Assembly: GCA_013398615.1 (NCBI GenBank) | Contig: VZSR01000520.1 | Location: forward strand, 32,901,268 to 32,965,267 | From: Brachypodius melanocephalos | Taxonomy: Eukaryota; Chordata; Aves; Passeriformes; Pycnonotidae | Direction: 5' to 3' | DNA length: 64,000 bases | Part shown: one piece after another, positions 34,981 to 48,923 of the stretch | Position numbering within the stretch: position 1 is the stretch's first letter | Layout: the number at the start of each line of letters is the position of its first letter | The notes under the pieces: model-generated | Told to the model about the DNA's origin: nothing | Databases searched by the model: none | What the model saw: only the letters and a program-made list of their open reading frames with translations | Program-made: the position numbers and the translations under genes

Positions 34981-37150
34981 TTAGAGTGCAGAGGCTGTTT
35001 TTGGAGATACTTCCTCTACACTTAGCAGAGAAGGCACAGTCCTCTAATGGGTATGTTCCACAAATATTTACTGCTAATTCAGTATCAAATGGAGGGTGTA
35101 TCTACACTAGTCTGTAAGTTCAGCTCAGGACAGCACTTTGGAAGGGAACTCTTAGTAATGCTCACTTCACTGTAGTTTTGGTCACACCAGAAATTTGTCT
35201 TGGCACACACAACCTGGAATCTGGAAGATCAATGGATGAACCACCAGCACAAACTCCGTTCTCAACACTGATCTAGAAATAGACTGGAGTGAAATCCCTG
35301 AAAGGTGTATAGTGTGGACAGCTGATCCATAGCATCAGCAGCTTTGTTCTCAACTTCCATCATCATCATCATGCAGCACTATTTGGTAAGGCAATCATTC
35401 TCTAAAATGCTAGGTTACTGTCTTTTGAAAAAACACTCACAGAAAAAGCACTAGATAAATCTGGCAACTGATGTGCTTACCTACACCTGATTCCTTCTGC
35501 CATGAGCACAAAGATAATTTGTAGCTATGAAAGTCTTAGCTATCTCCAAATATACTAGAGGGAGTTAAACCATTCTTGAAACACTTTTCCCTTATATTTT
35601 CCCTTAAGGAAGAGCCAAAACACTAAACAGAACATAATATGAAGGCTGTTTTAAAACAAAAGGTTCGCATAGATTACTTCACCAGACGAGCTGTTTGAGT
35701 AAATAATCAGTTCTCATTCTGAATAAAGCCTGATCATAATGATTTCCAGGAAGCTATACTGTATTATGTCCTGATTCACAGGATGATAATTATTATGAAT
35801 AACCTGCAGTATTCAATGGGTTTTGTTGCTCACCATCACACATGAAGCCAATGGCTGAACCAATAACAGAGCAGAGAAATTTTGACAAGAGTTTTTGATT
35901 GCTTAAACCATAAATTTTACTTTTCAAAGCCACTAGGTAATGAAAACTAAAAGCCCAACAAAACCCTCAAATCCCTCATGCTTTAAAACCTCTGCTCAAA
36001 CTGTTCAGTAATTAGTGGGGAAAGAAGAGAACTGATCACATTCAGACTCAAATCACTCTCTGCCCTGATACTTTTCTTCCCATATCCTACAGAATCATAG
36101 AGTATCTAGCAGGATTCACCTTCCTCTCTGCCAGCACTACACCTTCATTCCAGATGGCTGCTCTGGGTCCAGTCTTGTAGCATACATTGTTTGACAATTC
36201 CTGGCCTCTGCAGCACAGACAGTGTAGTACTGGGAATGAAGCAAGGTGGGTGAGTTCCTCCATTTTCCCAAAAGAAAAAAAAAAAATCATAATTTTAGTA
36301 GGTTTTATCAAAGTACTCCTTCTCTTGAAAGCATTTTCTAACTTGAACAAGTTTAAAGACACTGCTATGTCACTATCAATTACCTGTAAACCTCCACTAG
36401 GACAGAAGAAGTGCCTGAGGTGCTAAAAGTGGATAGGTTTTTTATGATCTCCCATTATTTCATTACAGTGAATTAATAAAACAATAACTTGAACCAAGCA
36501 GGGTGCTATATCAGTAACTAGCCTTGATACACCCTTCTTTTAAACAAGAATGTTTAAGAACAGGGATTGTAGCATGATGAGAAATGTTGCTCTCAACTTA
36601 GTATCACGTGACACTGAATTTTACATTCAGATATCTGGGCACAATTCTCTTGCTACCCAGAATCCAGACTTGGCCCCATTAAACTCAAGAGGCAATTTAC
36701 CAGAATACAAGGAAAGTATTTCAGGATTACTGATTGCTTTCTCTCTCTTTGCTTTGTTGTTTCTCTCCCTTGCCGTCTTGCCCTGCAAAGAGTTTTGATT
36801 CAGCTGCAGAAAGACAAGTGATTACCTTGGAAAGTGTGTACACCTGGGAGGTTTTTGTCCATGCAATGCCAAGTACTGCTGCAGGAGCTGCTGCTGACAC
36901 CGAGCTACTGCAACCTCTGATCACTGGGCTTGAAAAACTCAACCTCACACTCTAATGGAGAGATAATTTGTGCCATTTTAACAACCTCATCCTTCACTGC
37001 TTACATTGCAAGGACTGAGATAAGAGTTTCCATGGTGCAGAGCAGCTCTGCAGCCTCAGTGAAATCAAAAACACCCCCTCTTTTCCCTGTTGGGTAAGTC
37101 CCACTCTGTAGCTGTACCTGCTGATCCATTAGAATATTGCCTCAGATCTT
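34981..37150. other. Unique sequence, no feature seen
   Basis: A (CAT)n run lies near 35359-35373. Complementary frames at 36727-36955 on both strands (73 codons each) are open together; they show no domain and no conserved splice pattern. Confidence 0.45.
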
Positions 37151-37179
37151 CAGAGATGACTTTCAAAGTGCATATCTTT

Positions 37180-37315
37180 TTTTCTTTTATTTTCCTGCAG
37201 AACAGAAGGATGTGAGTTTAATACAGAACTTAGGATAAGTAATTATATTGTAATTAGTACAGTGAATTATGCTGATGGAGAAAGTGACAATAATGCGGAA
37301 AAAAAGAACGGAAAA
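37180..37315. promoter_or_regulatory. Candidate conserved non-coding element
   Basis: AAGTAATTATATTGTAATTA at 37236-37255 gives two clustered homeodomain-type TAATTA sites, followed by GAATTATGCTGATGGAG and a CpG in AATGCGG (about 37294). There is no transposon signature and no frame. Low confidence: motif density only. Confidence 0.22.
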
Positions 37316-40300
37316 TGTTTATCAATGGAAAACTTTCCTGTCAGCCAACATGACATGTTTCCAAGACTGGAGAAGAACCTGTGGAAAATATGAGCTTCCT
37401 GGTCCAGCATGACCTCTCTTTCCATAAGCTCTTAGCACCAGTTTCTGCACCAGTTTCTCAGGGACCAAACAGAAGAAAACTGATTCAAAGTGCCACTGAA
37501 TCAATGCAACCCATTTTTGATATTACAGAAAAAATGCAATTAAAAACCAAAACCCCATAGTTTGATCAAATGAGGATAAGCAAATATTTTTTGTTCACTG
37601 TAGCAAATAAATTGAATGATACCTCACAAAATCAACTACCATTTGACTAAGGAAACACATCTCTTGCTTTGACTCTGCCCAAGACTACTTGGACAGCTCT
37701 CTGTAAGGACCTGAATGCTGCAGAACATGGCATTTCCATAGGTGTATGGAGACAGACTGTGGAGATAAAAAGGAAATCTTCTAGTAGGAACCCTTAGAGG
37801 ACAAGGTTGTTGTACTCCTTAAGTATCAGTCTGTTTAAAAAAGGAACTTAAGGAACTGAAGGGTGCATTAGGCTGACTGTGCCTCAGAGAGCCAGGCTGT
37901 AGACGGAGATGCTTTTTTCTAGTCCTGTTCTGTGTAGTATTAGCGTGCCAAGTGGTAAATCAGACTCCTGCCTATGTTACACCCATGCCATCATCACTGC
38001 TTGAGAATCTCCTCCTCTGGGAGGGTTTTTTTTCAGTATTTCCACCAAAGAAGCAGCTTCAAGACATTAAAGTCCATCAGTATACAGGGGAAAAATCACT
38101 GCACATGAGGATTTTTTGCTGTGAATCATGCTCTTTGTGTGGGAGAGATAAGCAAAGATTAAAGAAAGGTTTCAGGCATTTTTCTCTGCAGTATTGCACC
38201 TGGCAAATTTCCAGAGAGAAATAAACCATGAGATCTAGGAGACAGACTGAAAGCTTCTCAAAGACAAAAATGAAAAGTTACATTCTGCTCCATTTAAAAA
38301 ATGGCACTATATTTGAAGAAAGGCAGAACAGATATCTAGTCAGAATGAAGATATGGCCTGACTAAAGGCTAAATTTCTCTGGTAGATTTTGTGGCTTTGT
38401 ACTACTATTACCACATTTCATCTTTGGCAAAAACATAGAAAATACAATTTTCAACTTTGATGCCAGGCCTAAAAAAGATTTAAAGTTTTTGAGCAATACT
38501 TTTCCAGTAATCTGTATTACAGTATCTGCAGATTTTGAACACTGTCTATTAGACATACAGTTCCACAAAATATTCTTTTTTCAGACAGACTAATACTTCA
38601 GCTGCCTCACAAAATCTTCTCTTTTAGGATTTCTAGTGGAAAGATTTCCCTTTTTATCACAATGATGTCACAGATTAGTGAGGGCAGCTACTTCCTCCAC
38701 CCCCATTATCCAAGATTTTGTTGTGTGTGTTTAGTTTCATTTTTCATCCTCCGCTTTCAAAATTAACTCAGCTGTGGATGAAGACATATATCCTGTTAGC
38801 TCTATCCCTTTGGGGAATGCCTACAACAGCTGCAGCTGCCATTTCATTTCTCCTTAATACCCTTGTGTCCTAGAATACAAATAAAACAAATGTTGGTATC
38901 TTGTCCCCTGTACACCCCACACCATATTTTTTTAAATGTACTGCATGGCTACACAAAATGTCCCTGAGAAGACATTGTTAGTCACTTGCAATGAAGCCAT
39001 TTAAATAACAGTTTGTGCCTCCATAATTCATCCTGGAATAATGCAATTCCACATTGAATACTGATAAATGATCCAAGATCTCATAAGCCTTCTTAACTCT
39101 GAACAGTGAAATATGAAAATACTGCAGAAACCATGGCAGCTGACAGGTAGTCATTAGAAAAATGTATGCAAATCCAGCAGCAAATGACACTGCATAAAGT
39201 AAAGCAGTTTACAGCTAATGACTTGTACTGATGCACAGTCCCATGCTCTGAAAAGAAAATGTCTAACATTTACAGTGATGACAAGTAAAACACTAATATA
39301 TTTAGGTTTGGATATCTTTTGTCCTGCACTGAACTCAAACTTGAGAGATAGACTTAAAAACCTAGTAACAGCAGTCTCAGATCTTGCTTACACTTACATT
39401 TTGACATGCCAGTTTATATATCTAAAATTCAGCTAAGGATAGGAATACAGCATATCACCAGCATTGAATTTCCATCTGCAAGATACCTTTACAGACTAAA
39501 ACAAGGCTGTGTCTTGTTCCTGTGCAGTAGCAATACAAAATTTGGAGTCTTTGGCTGATATTGTCTCAGATTTGCTACTTCCCTCCCCTCCCTAACAGTG
39601 GTACACTACACCAGAAAAGGAGCTGATGGTAACCAGTAAATTAGCAGGGAATGTAAGGGCACACCCAGAGAAGTAGTTTAGACATATGCCTGCAAGAACT
39701 GAGTTCAGTGAGCTACAGTTCCTCTGCTGCAAAAGGGGATCCAGACGGGGAATGGAGACTGGGATTCACAACCAAGCATTCCTGAAGGAGATACTCCAAT
39801 TGTATCTGTACTTTCCTTGAACCTGATTTTAAAAGTCTTAGCAGAAAACTATTATAAATCAATATTAAGATTAATATAAAGTATATTCAAAACTGCAAAG
39901 TAAGACTCCATTAACATTTCTTTCTTTCATTCAAGTAACTTGTACCTTTCAAACTGGTGTAATTGGCAGCATCAGCAGCAATCTCAAAAATGGGTACCTC
40001 CTTGCACTCACCAAATCTGTACAAATTATCTAATAAGGGCAGTTCATGTTTTCAGCCATTCCCTACATGCCCAGGAACCTGCTAGTTTTAGCCAGATTTC
40101 TATGGCTACACCCACAGCTGGGAGGGTGATGCTGGTGATGATACCAGATCTTCTAGTCATGGAGCCAGCCTGTAAGAATCACATTCTACCTTCAAGAAAG
40201 CACCTCGAATCCCAGATTCAGGAACTGGGTAATTATTTATGCAAAGTGAAACGGGACAGTCAGAGGCTTACCTGAACAGAGAGGAGGAAAACCAGAAAAC

Positions 40301-42815
40301 ATGGGTTTGATCCTGCTGAAAAGGGTAGAACTGAATCTGAGTTTCCAGTATCTTGGCTGAAAATACTCACCACACAGTTACTGGCTTAAAGGCTTCTGTC
40401 TCCAAGATTGCAATGGTAATTCATCACCTTTTTCCATCAAGCATATCCACAAAGTGTATTTTACTGAAGATTCAGTGGAACACCCCATGCAGAAATCCAA
40501 CTGTGATTTCAATGTGAAACAATTCCATTTCAAAATGTCATAGTCCTATTTGTTTGGTCCATTTTCATAGATTTATTTGGTGATTGAGAAGTAAATAATC
40601 ACTCGGTCATTCATAATGTAATAAACCTTCAAATGAACTGCAAAGTTTTCTTAAAGAGGAATTTTGCAAGAGGAATAAATAGGCAGACAAACCAGAACTG
40701 TTATGTCTTTATCTTATAGAATACACCAGACACCTGAAAATGCAGACTGGAGGAAAAACATTATTCTTTTCAGCAACTGCTCTGAAGGATATTCTTTCTA
40801 ATCTGTTAATGAAGGAGCTGTATTGTTCCTTGGGTTTGCAGAAGTCTTCAGGGTATCATAATAACAGATCAATTTCAGAAACACAATCTTCAATTTTACA
40901 TGAAATGAGGATATGGCATCATTTCCACTCTCGGTTGTGCTGATAGTATCCATCCACAATCAGCAAAGTGATTCCCAAAGAGAACAGAAGGCAGAGAGCT
41001 TGCAATGAGAAACATGCAGAAAACACAGATAAAAACAAGAAATGGATGGGCAATGTGTGTGGTGAAATATGCTTGGGTCTCAAGCAAAGATGTATCATGT
41101 ACTTGAGAAATGACATATGGCACTTGCCTACAACCCTGGCTGGCTAAACGCCCAGTGCAATGTGGATTATACATAATTGCTTCACACCACTGAAAAGCCC
41201 TGTCTGCACATTATAAACATATTCATATTAACTTCTTACTAATGAGACAGGAGATAATGATGAGAAAAAATAATTTCAGAGAGGAGTACCATGGGTTGCA
41301 GTGCAACTGGTGCAACTTTTTATGCAGTAGATTACATTGTCTGCCTACATAGCATATCTTGAGATGTATCCAAATAACAGTTTCTAGTTTCATGCTCTCC
41401 ATATAAATATGTATTATCAAATATACAAAAATCCCTTTTACACATTGTGCAGGAGCAAGCCATTGTTAAAATATTTCTTACTGGATACAAGACAAGATCC
41501 CATAGCACCTGTGCAGGCCCAAAGAACAGCCTTTCTCAAATCTTCCTCAGTGTGAAGAGAAGAAAACAAGTCAGTATAGCTGTCTTATCAATTTAAACCA
41601 GAGCTGCTGTAGCAATAAAAATCAAGAACCCTGTTGCTCCCTACTTCTTACTGATTTTTATTTCATTTTCCAAAGTAATCTATTCAGAGCTACTTACTCT
41701 GCAGAGGGCTGGAGCCATCTGCCAGCCTTGAGCTCCACTCAGAGGACTCCTGTCCATATCTCCTAAGATAATTATGGGCCAGGCACACTCAAACTCCATT
41801 TTATGTTACATTCTTTTGTCCAGGATATGTTCATTGTGTGTTAAGTTTCGAAGATTTCCTTCAATGGCTTTGGGGGACATTGTGGAGCTCCAGCAGCAGG
41901 AGGATGCAAGCTCTCACTCTGCATGTTTACTGAAAAACACTTCCATCATCTCCTCCCAACACCACCACTTCCTCACCTATAATTATGCTATTTGGTTCTT
42001 ACTGTAAAATGCTAGAATTATAGAAACAGCTCATTTGAAATGTGCAGACTGTTTGCTTGTAAAACACTTGGCTCTGCCCTTGCAGGAATAAAGCTGTTTT
42101 ATACTCTAAATAAGGAGTAGGTTGCAATGCCACATGGCTGCTCATTATCACTACATGAAACTAGCGGTAATAAAATGCACATGCCCCACGAGTTAACTCC
42201 TAAATGGATTGGGCTGAAATTCCCTGACACTTTCATTTCTACAGCTCAATGTGTTTGTGAGACACGCAGCAAGGCGGCAGGAGGGGTAGGACAGATGTCT
42301 GCCACTTGTTAAAAGGAACCAATGGCAGGAAGGTCACTGGACTATCATCCAAATATCTTCAATCGCTTTCATGAACTGTATCCTCTGACTTTCATGATAT
42401 ATTCACTTGCAGCCTTTGCTTGTCTGCTGTTCCTGGTGTACATCTGGGTGTTGTCAAGGTCCATAAATCTGTCTGAGTACTGCCAAATGTTACCCACATG
42501 AATTCCAAAAAACAACATCACTAGATTTAGATGAATCAGAAAAAGAATCTGATCCTATTTCCAGAAAAGTCTACCTAAATTCTGTCATGGATAGCAAAGG
42601 GAACAAAGCACCTGGAGAACCAATAATAGTTTTGTAAATATGTATGCATTTGAAGCTACTTTTTTTTTTTTCAAGGAAGTCTCAGTTCCTTACTGCCATC
42701 TTATTGTGGCTTTAAAAAACCCAAAGAGATGACTACAAATTTTTTTACATCTTTCACATGCAGAGTAGCTATGATTGAATTTTCACTGCTTAACAGGGAA
42801 GCCATTAATTTCTTT
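37316..42815. other. Unique sequence, no feature seen
   Basis: Isolated frames at 37952-38224, 39940-40275 (111 codons) and 40740-40943 show no domain. A small tandem CACCAGTTTCT duplication lies at about 37436-37459. No transposon was recognised. Confidence 0.45.
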
Positions 42816-42817
42816 AA

Positions 42818-42866
42818 TCCCATTATGCAGACGAAGAAACTGAGGTGCAAAGCCAGTCAACTTTAT
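42818..42866 (+). repeat. MIR-like SINE relic (short)
   Basis: CCCATTATGCAGACGAAGAA followed by ACTGAGGTGCAAAG matches the characteristic 'cccattttacagatgaggaaactgaggcacaaag' core of ancient MIR/L2-tailed SINEs. Only about 50 bp can be recognised. Confidence 0.5.
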
Positions 42867-43129
42867 CATGTATATTTAACTTTTTAAATTCCTCAAGATT
42901 TGCTTATTACAGTCTTGAGACTTTAGCCGTTTGTTAAATTTTACATTATTTTATCTTTCAACATCTTCAGAAATATTTGGAATTTTTTTTAATTAGTTCT
43001 TACACAGATATAATCTCACAAATGCACCAGTGCATCTGCATCTGATGAATCCATTTCCCAAATGTCCATAAGCAGCAGGCACTGAACAAGAGATGATAAA
43101 TAAAACTTTCCATCAATAGACCAAATTGA

Positions 43130-43314
43130 GTTGATGCATTAAAATACTTTACAAATATGGACAAGTGAAATGTTCCTCATTTTAGAGATGGAGAAACTAA
43201 GGCACAGAAAGATTTTTTTAAAAATCAGACAAACAAACAGCAAAATGTGGATGAAAGCCAAGATTCCCTGATTTTCATCCCATTAGTCAGTCAATGCACT
43301 AAGTCAGAACAGCC
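43130..43314 (+). repeat. MIR-like or L2-tailed ancient SINE relic
   Basis: Phrases in the family's order are visible: AAAATACTTTACAAATATGG (43141-43160), TCATTTTAGAGATGGAGAAA (43177-43196), CTAAGGCACAGAAAG (43197-43211), then a decayed 'bases of a tested field' segment with GATGAAAGCCAAGATTCCCT (43250-43269). These repeats predate the bird-mammal split, and a copy of this length is notable in a bird because most are eroded. The exact family needs a repeat-library search. Confidence 0.6.
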
Positions 43315-44215
43315 AGACAGAATTCTGATCTGGCTCTTGAAAGTTAATACATATGCAGAAGCATTTGAAATTTTCAGGCCTTTTTAATAAATTTGAATTA
43401 AAATGTAGCATAAGAAATCTACCTTTTATAGTGATACACCTAATACTACTCTCTGTTACAGATCACATTTGAGAATTTCTATCAGTATTGTGTCAAATGA
43501 ACAAACAGTGAGAGGGCAATTGAAGCATTGTACACCACGCTGTGAGGATTTTAAACCATGATTTACCTCTTTATTCTTCATGGTCCCAGATTAATAATCT
43601 CAGTACTGACAAATGCTGGCAAATGTTTAATCAGCTGCATGAATAACACTGCAGATGCAATGTGCACACATGTGCATACATAGACACAAAGCTGAGACCC
43701 ATGCCAATTTCCAGATGAAGAACCATCACTTTGAGGAACTCACACTCATACAGAAGCTGCATGTGCCCTGGATGCTTTCAGGTATCTGAGATCAATAAAT
43801 ACATTAACCAGGTTTTTACAATGCCATTTAAATTTTTTTTCCACTGAACAGCGAACAAAACAGATGGGTGAGGCAAGTGAGTGACTGCTGCTGGTTCTAG
43901 CTTCACTTGTCATTGAAAGACCCAACTATGTGAATTTTGTGCAGACCTGTGAGAAATGAGCATGGCTGCTTCTGTGTGGGAAGGATTTACTGCTCCCAGT
44001 TTGTATCAGACCAACAGATGTTTGACTGCTTTCTTTATACTAATTCTGTGAACCTCTGTCATTTTGAGAAACAGAACCTAATAGACAAGACAACACTGAG
44101 AGTTTTTAATCATGGACACTCCAAATGTCCAGCTTTCAAGAGGATTGATGATAATCACAAAGCCCACTTGCTGAATCATGCACATAGGCACTGCATATTC
44201 TAAAAATCTTGGCTA
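43315..44215. other. Unique sequence, no feature seen
   Basis: The frame at 43937-44203 (88 codons) shows no recognisable domain. No repeat was recognised. Confidence 0.45.
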
Positions 44216-44239
44216 AAGGATAATAAACACAGGAAATCT

Positions 44240-44370
44240 AAAAGGCCTTTTTTCACGCTTGCCTGTTGTTGCAAGTAAGTGCACATAACATTTTATTTCT
44301 TTATGGCCAATTAATATGCAAGCAGCAGCTGAATGTGAGTCCTATTAATCCTTTCTAACACTACATTTGG
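44240..44370. promoter_or_regulatory. Candidate conserved non-coding element
   Basis: CCAATTAATATGCAAGCAGC (44307-44326) combines a homeodomain TTAAT core with an octamer-like ATATGCAA. ATTAATCC follows at 44345-44352. The stretch is non-repetitive and not open. Inferred from motif density only. Confidence 0.22.
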
Positions 44371-44924
44371 TTTTATAGCTGTATGAAAAACAGTGAGCTG
44401 CTGTATTTTTAAAATAACACAACTCTGGGACATTGAGAAAAAATCTAGAGACTATCTAGGTCTCAATAACTGATAAAATGGGATAAAATGTCATGAAAAA
44501 AAGTTGCAAAAAAGACCAAGACAATCAGTAACTCCAGCTGTTCCCTCACTGTCACCAGGAGCCTGGTATGTCTCACTCCAGTATGTCCCTTGGGGATTAA
44601 AAGTTCAAACTTTTGTGGAAGTCATAAACAAAGGAAAAACTTAAATTAGAGATCACTGAAGTAAAAAATACATGGAGGAATGGTCTGGGTTGGGGGTCTT
44701 GAAATAAGACATTGACATATTTTATACAGATATGCAAATTAAGACTGGGACCAGCCCCACATGACAAACAGTTTTATCATCCTACAGGGAGATCTCTCTG
44801 CATGTAAGAAGTGAAAGAATATTCCCAACTGTGCTTTATGCTGACCTTTCTGGTAGGAAGAAATACCCAGCTACATTTCACATTTTTTTTAGGAAAACCC
44901 AGTGTGAGTTGGAAGTGGGACTGA

Positions 44925-45160
44925 CAGCAGACAGTAGGGTGCAGCCACAGCTGGCATCTCCCTTTGGTGTGGGGTGTCCCGGGGTGTCCCAGGACAGCAG
45001 GGCAGAGCCTGGCAGCCCCCCCACTGCCCCAGACAGAGACAGGACACCGGGGACACCAGGAGCAGCCCTGGCTCAAGCAGGACCCATGGCTGAGCAGAGC
45101 AAGGTTGTGGCATCACTGGGACATGGGCTGATGGCCCCAGGAGGCTGACTCGGTCTGTTG
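44925..45160. other. GC-rich patch
   Basis: C/G-rich DNA with a short direct repeat (GGGGTGTCCC at 44972-44981 and 44983-44992). Frames on both strands are open because of base composition. It could be a small remnant of an unidentified repeat. No function is apparent. Confidence 0.35.
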
Positions 45161-47945
45161 ATGGGACGAGTGAGACCCCAAATTGGGTAGATTGGGGCCT
45201 GTAAGACTTATTAATACCCAGACAAAGAGCCCCTTATCCATGTTTGCCTGCTGCTAAATTCAGCAGTCCACATTTAGGAGTGGGAAATGCTGGGCAGTGT
45301 GTGCTTTACTGAGAGTTCAGACACTGGGACCCTGAATCTGCGTCAATCATAGCTCCAGCCAACCCTTTCCTGTATCAGGCAAACATCAAGCAGGTCAAGT
45401 TCAAATCACGGTAACAACAAAAGCAACTGAGCTGGGATCTCAACAAGGTCACTGAATTAACCAAAAGAAGGTTGAGGGAGACACTAGAGAGGCAGATATT
45501 ACATAATATCTGTCAAATACATTGCTGCCTTCCTCACAGCAAGGAGATTTCCACCTTGCCATTATCCTTGTCCAAGGCCAGGACAAACCTACCATGCTGT
45601 AGCTAAGGGATAGTTTCAAATTCTTTAACTTTAAGATTTAATGAACCACCTACTCTTCCACAACAGTAATTGTTTTCCACATATTGCTTATCCATAAACT
45701 ATCTATCTAATCCTGACTCTTCACTTTCTGTTTACTCTAGTGAACAGATCCTCTGTTCTGCACAGGCAGTCCTGTCACCATGCTTTAAGTCTGGGCACAT
45801 GTGCAAAAACCTTTGTTCAATAATTATGTAAAGTTAGTGGGGTAGAAGGAAATGTTATCATTATCTTTTGCTCCACAGGATGTGAGGAGAATACAAATAA
45901 ATCCAGACACTGCAAAAGCTTTGCTTCAAGCTAGGCAATTAAAGTATTTCAGATTCCCACCAGTCTATTTAAAGCAACTTAAATCTTTTTGATGTCCAAT
46001 AGCTCGCTCCAGCTGCTTGCACTGGCTAAGCTTCCTTAACACACTGCACAAAGTGTGCAGAAAAATGGCTCCAGCTCCTGATGCACATTAATACAGATGA
46101 GACATTGGGCTATGGATACATCTTCAGAAAATGTTCTAGGCTACTTTTGCCTACTTTAGAAATACACAAGTCTCCTCATGAGGCTTAGTGCTGTTTCACA
46201 GTCTCATATACTTCAGCCTTCTTTCATATTGGTAAGACTTCCACACTCAGAGCAGTAGCGGGTCAGAAGTTGGTTTTGAACAGCTTGTAGAGCTTTGGAA
46301 CAATTTAACTCTCTCTCTCAGTCAATATGTACTTCCCAGCATTTGCTGACAGTACTGAAAATAACAGCTCTACCACAGCTGGATTGGCCAGGACATGTGC
46401 AGGCTCTTTGGGAGGTTATACAGTGCTTTCTCTGTCTGAGTGCCTGAAGCTGCTCACAGCCACTGAGAATCTCAGCTTACATGCTGCCAAGGAAGAAGCC
46501 TAGTGCTAGTAAGGAAGGGGATAGGGGATGGAAGTGATTGGAAGGGAAAAATATTGTTTCCTTGCAGCAGCTTAGGTATATCTAAAAATCCTAATCTAAA
46601 AAGGGGGAGAAAATATTGGTATCTTGCATTTTTCAGCACATTTCTCCCATCACTCCACCCCACCAGCATACAATACAGACTATAATCAACTTCAAGAAAA
46701 ATGAAAAATAGGAGAGTCATTCATCTTTTAGGATAAACCTACGGAAAAAAAAATATTATCTTAAACCCAAAAAACCCAGACACATTTCCTTATGAAGTCT
46801 GGTCAGTAATTTGTTTGAAGTTCTCCTGCATGCAGTTTGAGCAGAGGCTGGAGAAGTAGGGGAATTCAAGAGGAGGGGCAACAGCAGCGTTAGAAATTGC
46901 AGAGGTAAAAACTGATATCATCCTAGGAAAAGCCTAGAAATTCTAGAAATAAAATTTTGTGACAAAGTACTATTTTAATAAGCTCAAATTAAGAGCAAAG
47001 ACTAATTCAGAGAAATATTATTTTGTAGGTATTTTTTGTAAATAATCATAACTGCATCAGAGATGTCAGACTCCAGTAAGTTACAAAAATATTTATAATG
47101 CTTGAGCGCTTTACACTTCCAAAGGATTCCAGTGCACTCCATAAATTCACAAGTAACTTCTAACTGGTATGATGCTCCCACAGAGATGAAAAGCAACAGC
47201 CCACTTAAGAGCTCCCATTGCCACTCCACAAGGCATTATATGGTAGGGAAAACAACACTGTGATTCATTGAAACAGTGGGAAGGGCAGACAAGCAGGACA
47301 GAATCACAGAAATTAGAAATGGGCCCATGCATCAAACTAATGCTCTGCTCTCAGGGAAGGAGAGATAGTCTAGGTGCTCATCTGGAGCCTGCCATTACTG
47401 ACCTCAGTATTCTGGAGCCTTGTTGAGTATTTTCTCCAGTATTCTGGAGAACTGGTATTATGCTGATAAGAGAAAAAAGCTGCAACATTAGTAAAGTTTC
47501 AGCAGTATTCTACATTTTCTTTAACTGCATCTTAATCAAAAGCTAATCATACCTGACCTTGTTTATCTAGTAATATCTAACAAGAATCCAGAGCCAGCAA
47601 GCAGGTTTCCCCTAATTCATGCTGAAGAGGGTACAAAAAGCCAAGTAAACAGTTCTAATTTAAATGTGGATAGTATAGGCTTTTTATACTGATTTACTAA
47701 AGAGAAAAAAAAATATTCAATTTAAAAAAATTAGAGTGTGAAAGATAAAATACTGGGGAGTAACATTTTCCCACAACGAATAAAACAAAGGTATTAGATG
47801 TTATTACTACCTTGAACATATCAAGATGTCAGGTACAAACTGCCCCTACTAAAGGAGATTTTTTGGCATTTACTTTATGGAGTGGAGTATTGGGCCTTTA
47901 ACAGTGAAAACAATGATTAGACCTTTTCCCCCAGCTCTATGTTTT
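45161..47945. other. Unique sequence, no feature seen
   Basis: A partial repetition of AGTATTCTGGAG occurs at 47406-47450. No domain is visible in the short frames (46472-46720, 47002-47229). Confidence 0.5.
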
Positions 47946-47949
47946 TGTT

Positions 47950-48225
47950 TAAGAAGAGTCAAGCTCTTCTTGTGGTGCCAAGTAATAGGACAAAAGGCAG
48001 CAGCTGAAACTGATGCACAAGATGTTCCACCTGAACCTGAGGAAGAACTTTGCTTTGCAGGTGACTGAGCACTGGAACAGGCTGCCCAGACAGGCTGTGG
48101 AGTCTCCCTCACTGGAATTATTCCAGAACAGCCTGGATGTAATCCTGTGCTGTGAGCTCTGGGATGACCCTGCTTGAGCAGGGATGTTGGACCAGATCTT
48201 TCAACCCAATCCATGCTGTGATATG
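47950..48225 (+). mobile_element. CR1 LINE 3' fragment
   Basis: Order of CR1 3' landmarks: CAAGCTCTTCTTGTGGTGCC (47961-47980), GTTCCACCTGAACCTGAGGA (48024-48043), GACTGAGCACTGGAACAGGC (48063-48082), CCTGCTTGAGCAGGGATGTTGGACCAGATC around 48169-48198, and an eroded tip CCATGCTGTGAT. It is 5'-truncated to about 275 bp. Its tail differs from that of the copy at 9155-10939, so it belongs to another CR1 subfamily. The minus frame at 47870-48214 is a shadow of it. Confidence 0.9.
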
Positions 48226-48923
48226 TTGAAAACAGGCAATAAAAAATACCAAAGTCTTTTAAAACAAAACAAAAGCAAGTTATTTCACTTGCTCAGCATA
48301 ATTTCCTCAGTATTTTTTATTAAAAATCAGGAAATGTATAGTAGAGTAAAAAACTAAATTCTAACCTCTAAGAAAGATTTCTTCCTTGTTTTTGCTTTTG
48401 TCCAACTTGAGGACAAAATATTTTCAATATTTTCCAGTTTCTTATTTCCTATCTCTTTAAATGCTCTGTCAAAATTGTTTCAAGCTTGTGTTGCAAAGAA
48501 AATCTAAAGAATATATTTTTATTTTACTTATACTCTCATAATTTTTCTTCCTTCCTTTCCACTGCAGCTCTTACCAGCTTTTATTACAAATAAAAAAGAA
48601 CTAAAAACTTGAAGACAGTTTTTCTGAAAAGCCTCACACTGCTTTCTAAAGTGATCAAGGCTAATCATCTAACAGCTACAAACTGAAAAAAAAAAATCAG
48701 CTCCAGAGATTCTAAAGCTAAGGAAAGCCAACCAAGCCAGATAATCCTAAGAGGTTTGGTTCTTTCAAGTAACAAAATCCATTTGGAGTATTCTTATTTC
48801 TTGCCCTGTTAAACTTAGTGATAACTAAGGAGGTACAGGATTTATATACAAATCATGAAGAATATTTTTGAGGTCAGGCACTATTTCTTGTTCCTTTCCC
48901 TTTAAACATGAGAGCAATGGTTG
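48226..48923. other. Unique AT-rich sequence
   Basis: Poly(A)/poly(T)-rich DNA with no gene or transposon recognised. Confidence 0.5.

Noticed and set aside
44777..45148. Pro/Gly-rich frames on both strands
   Set aside because: Composition effect of a GC-rich patch; no family recognised.
47870..48214. 114-codon minus frame
   Set aside because: It is the antisense of a CR1 3' fragment.
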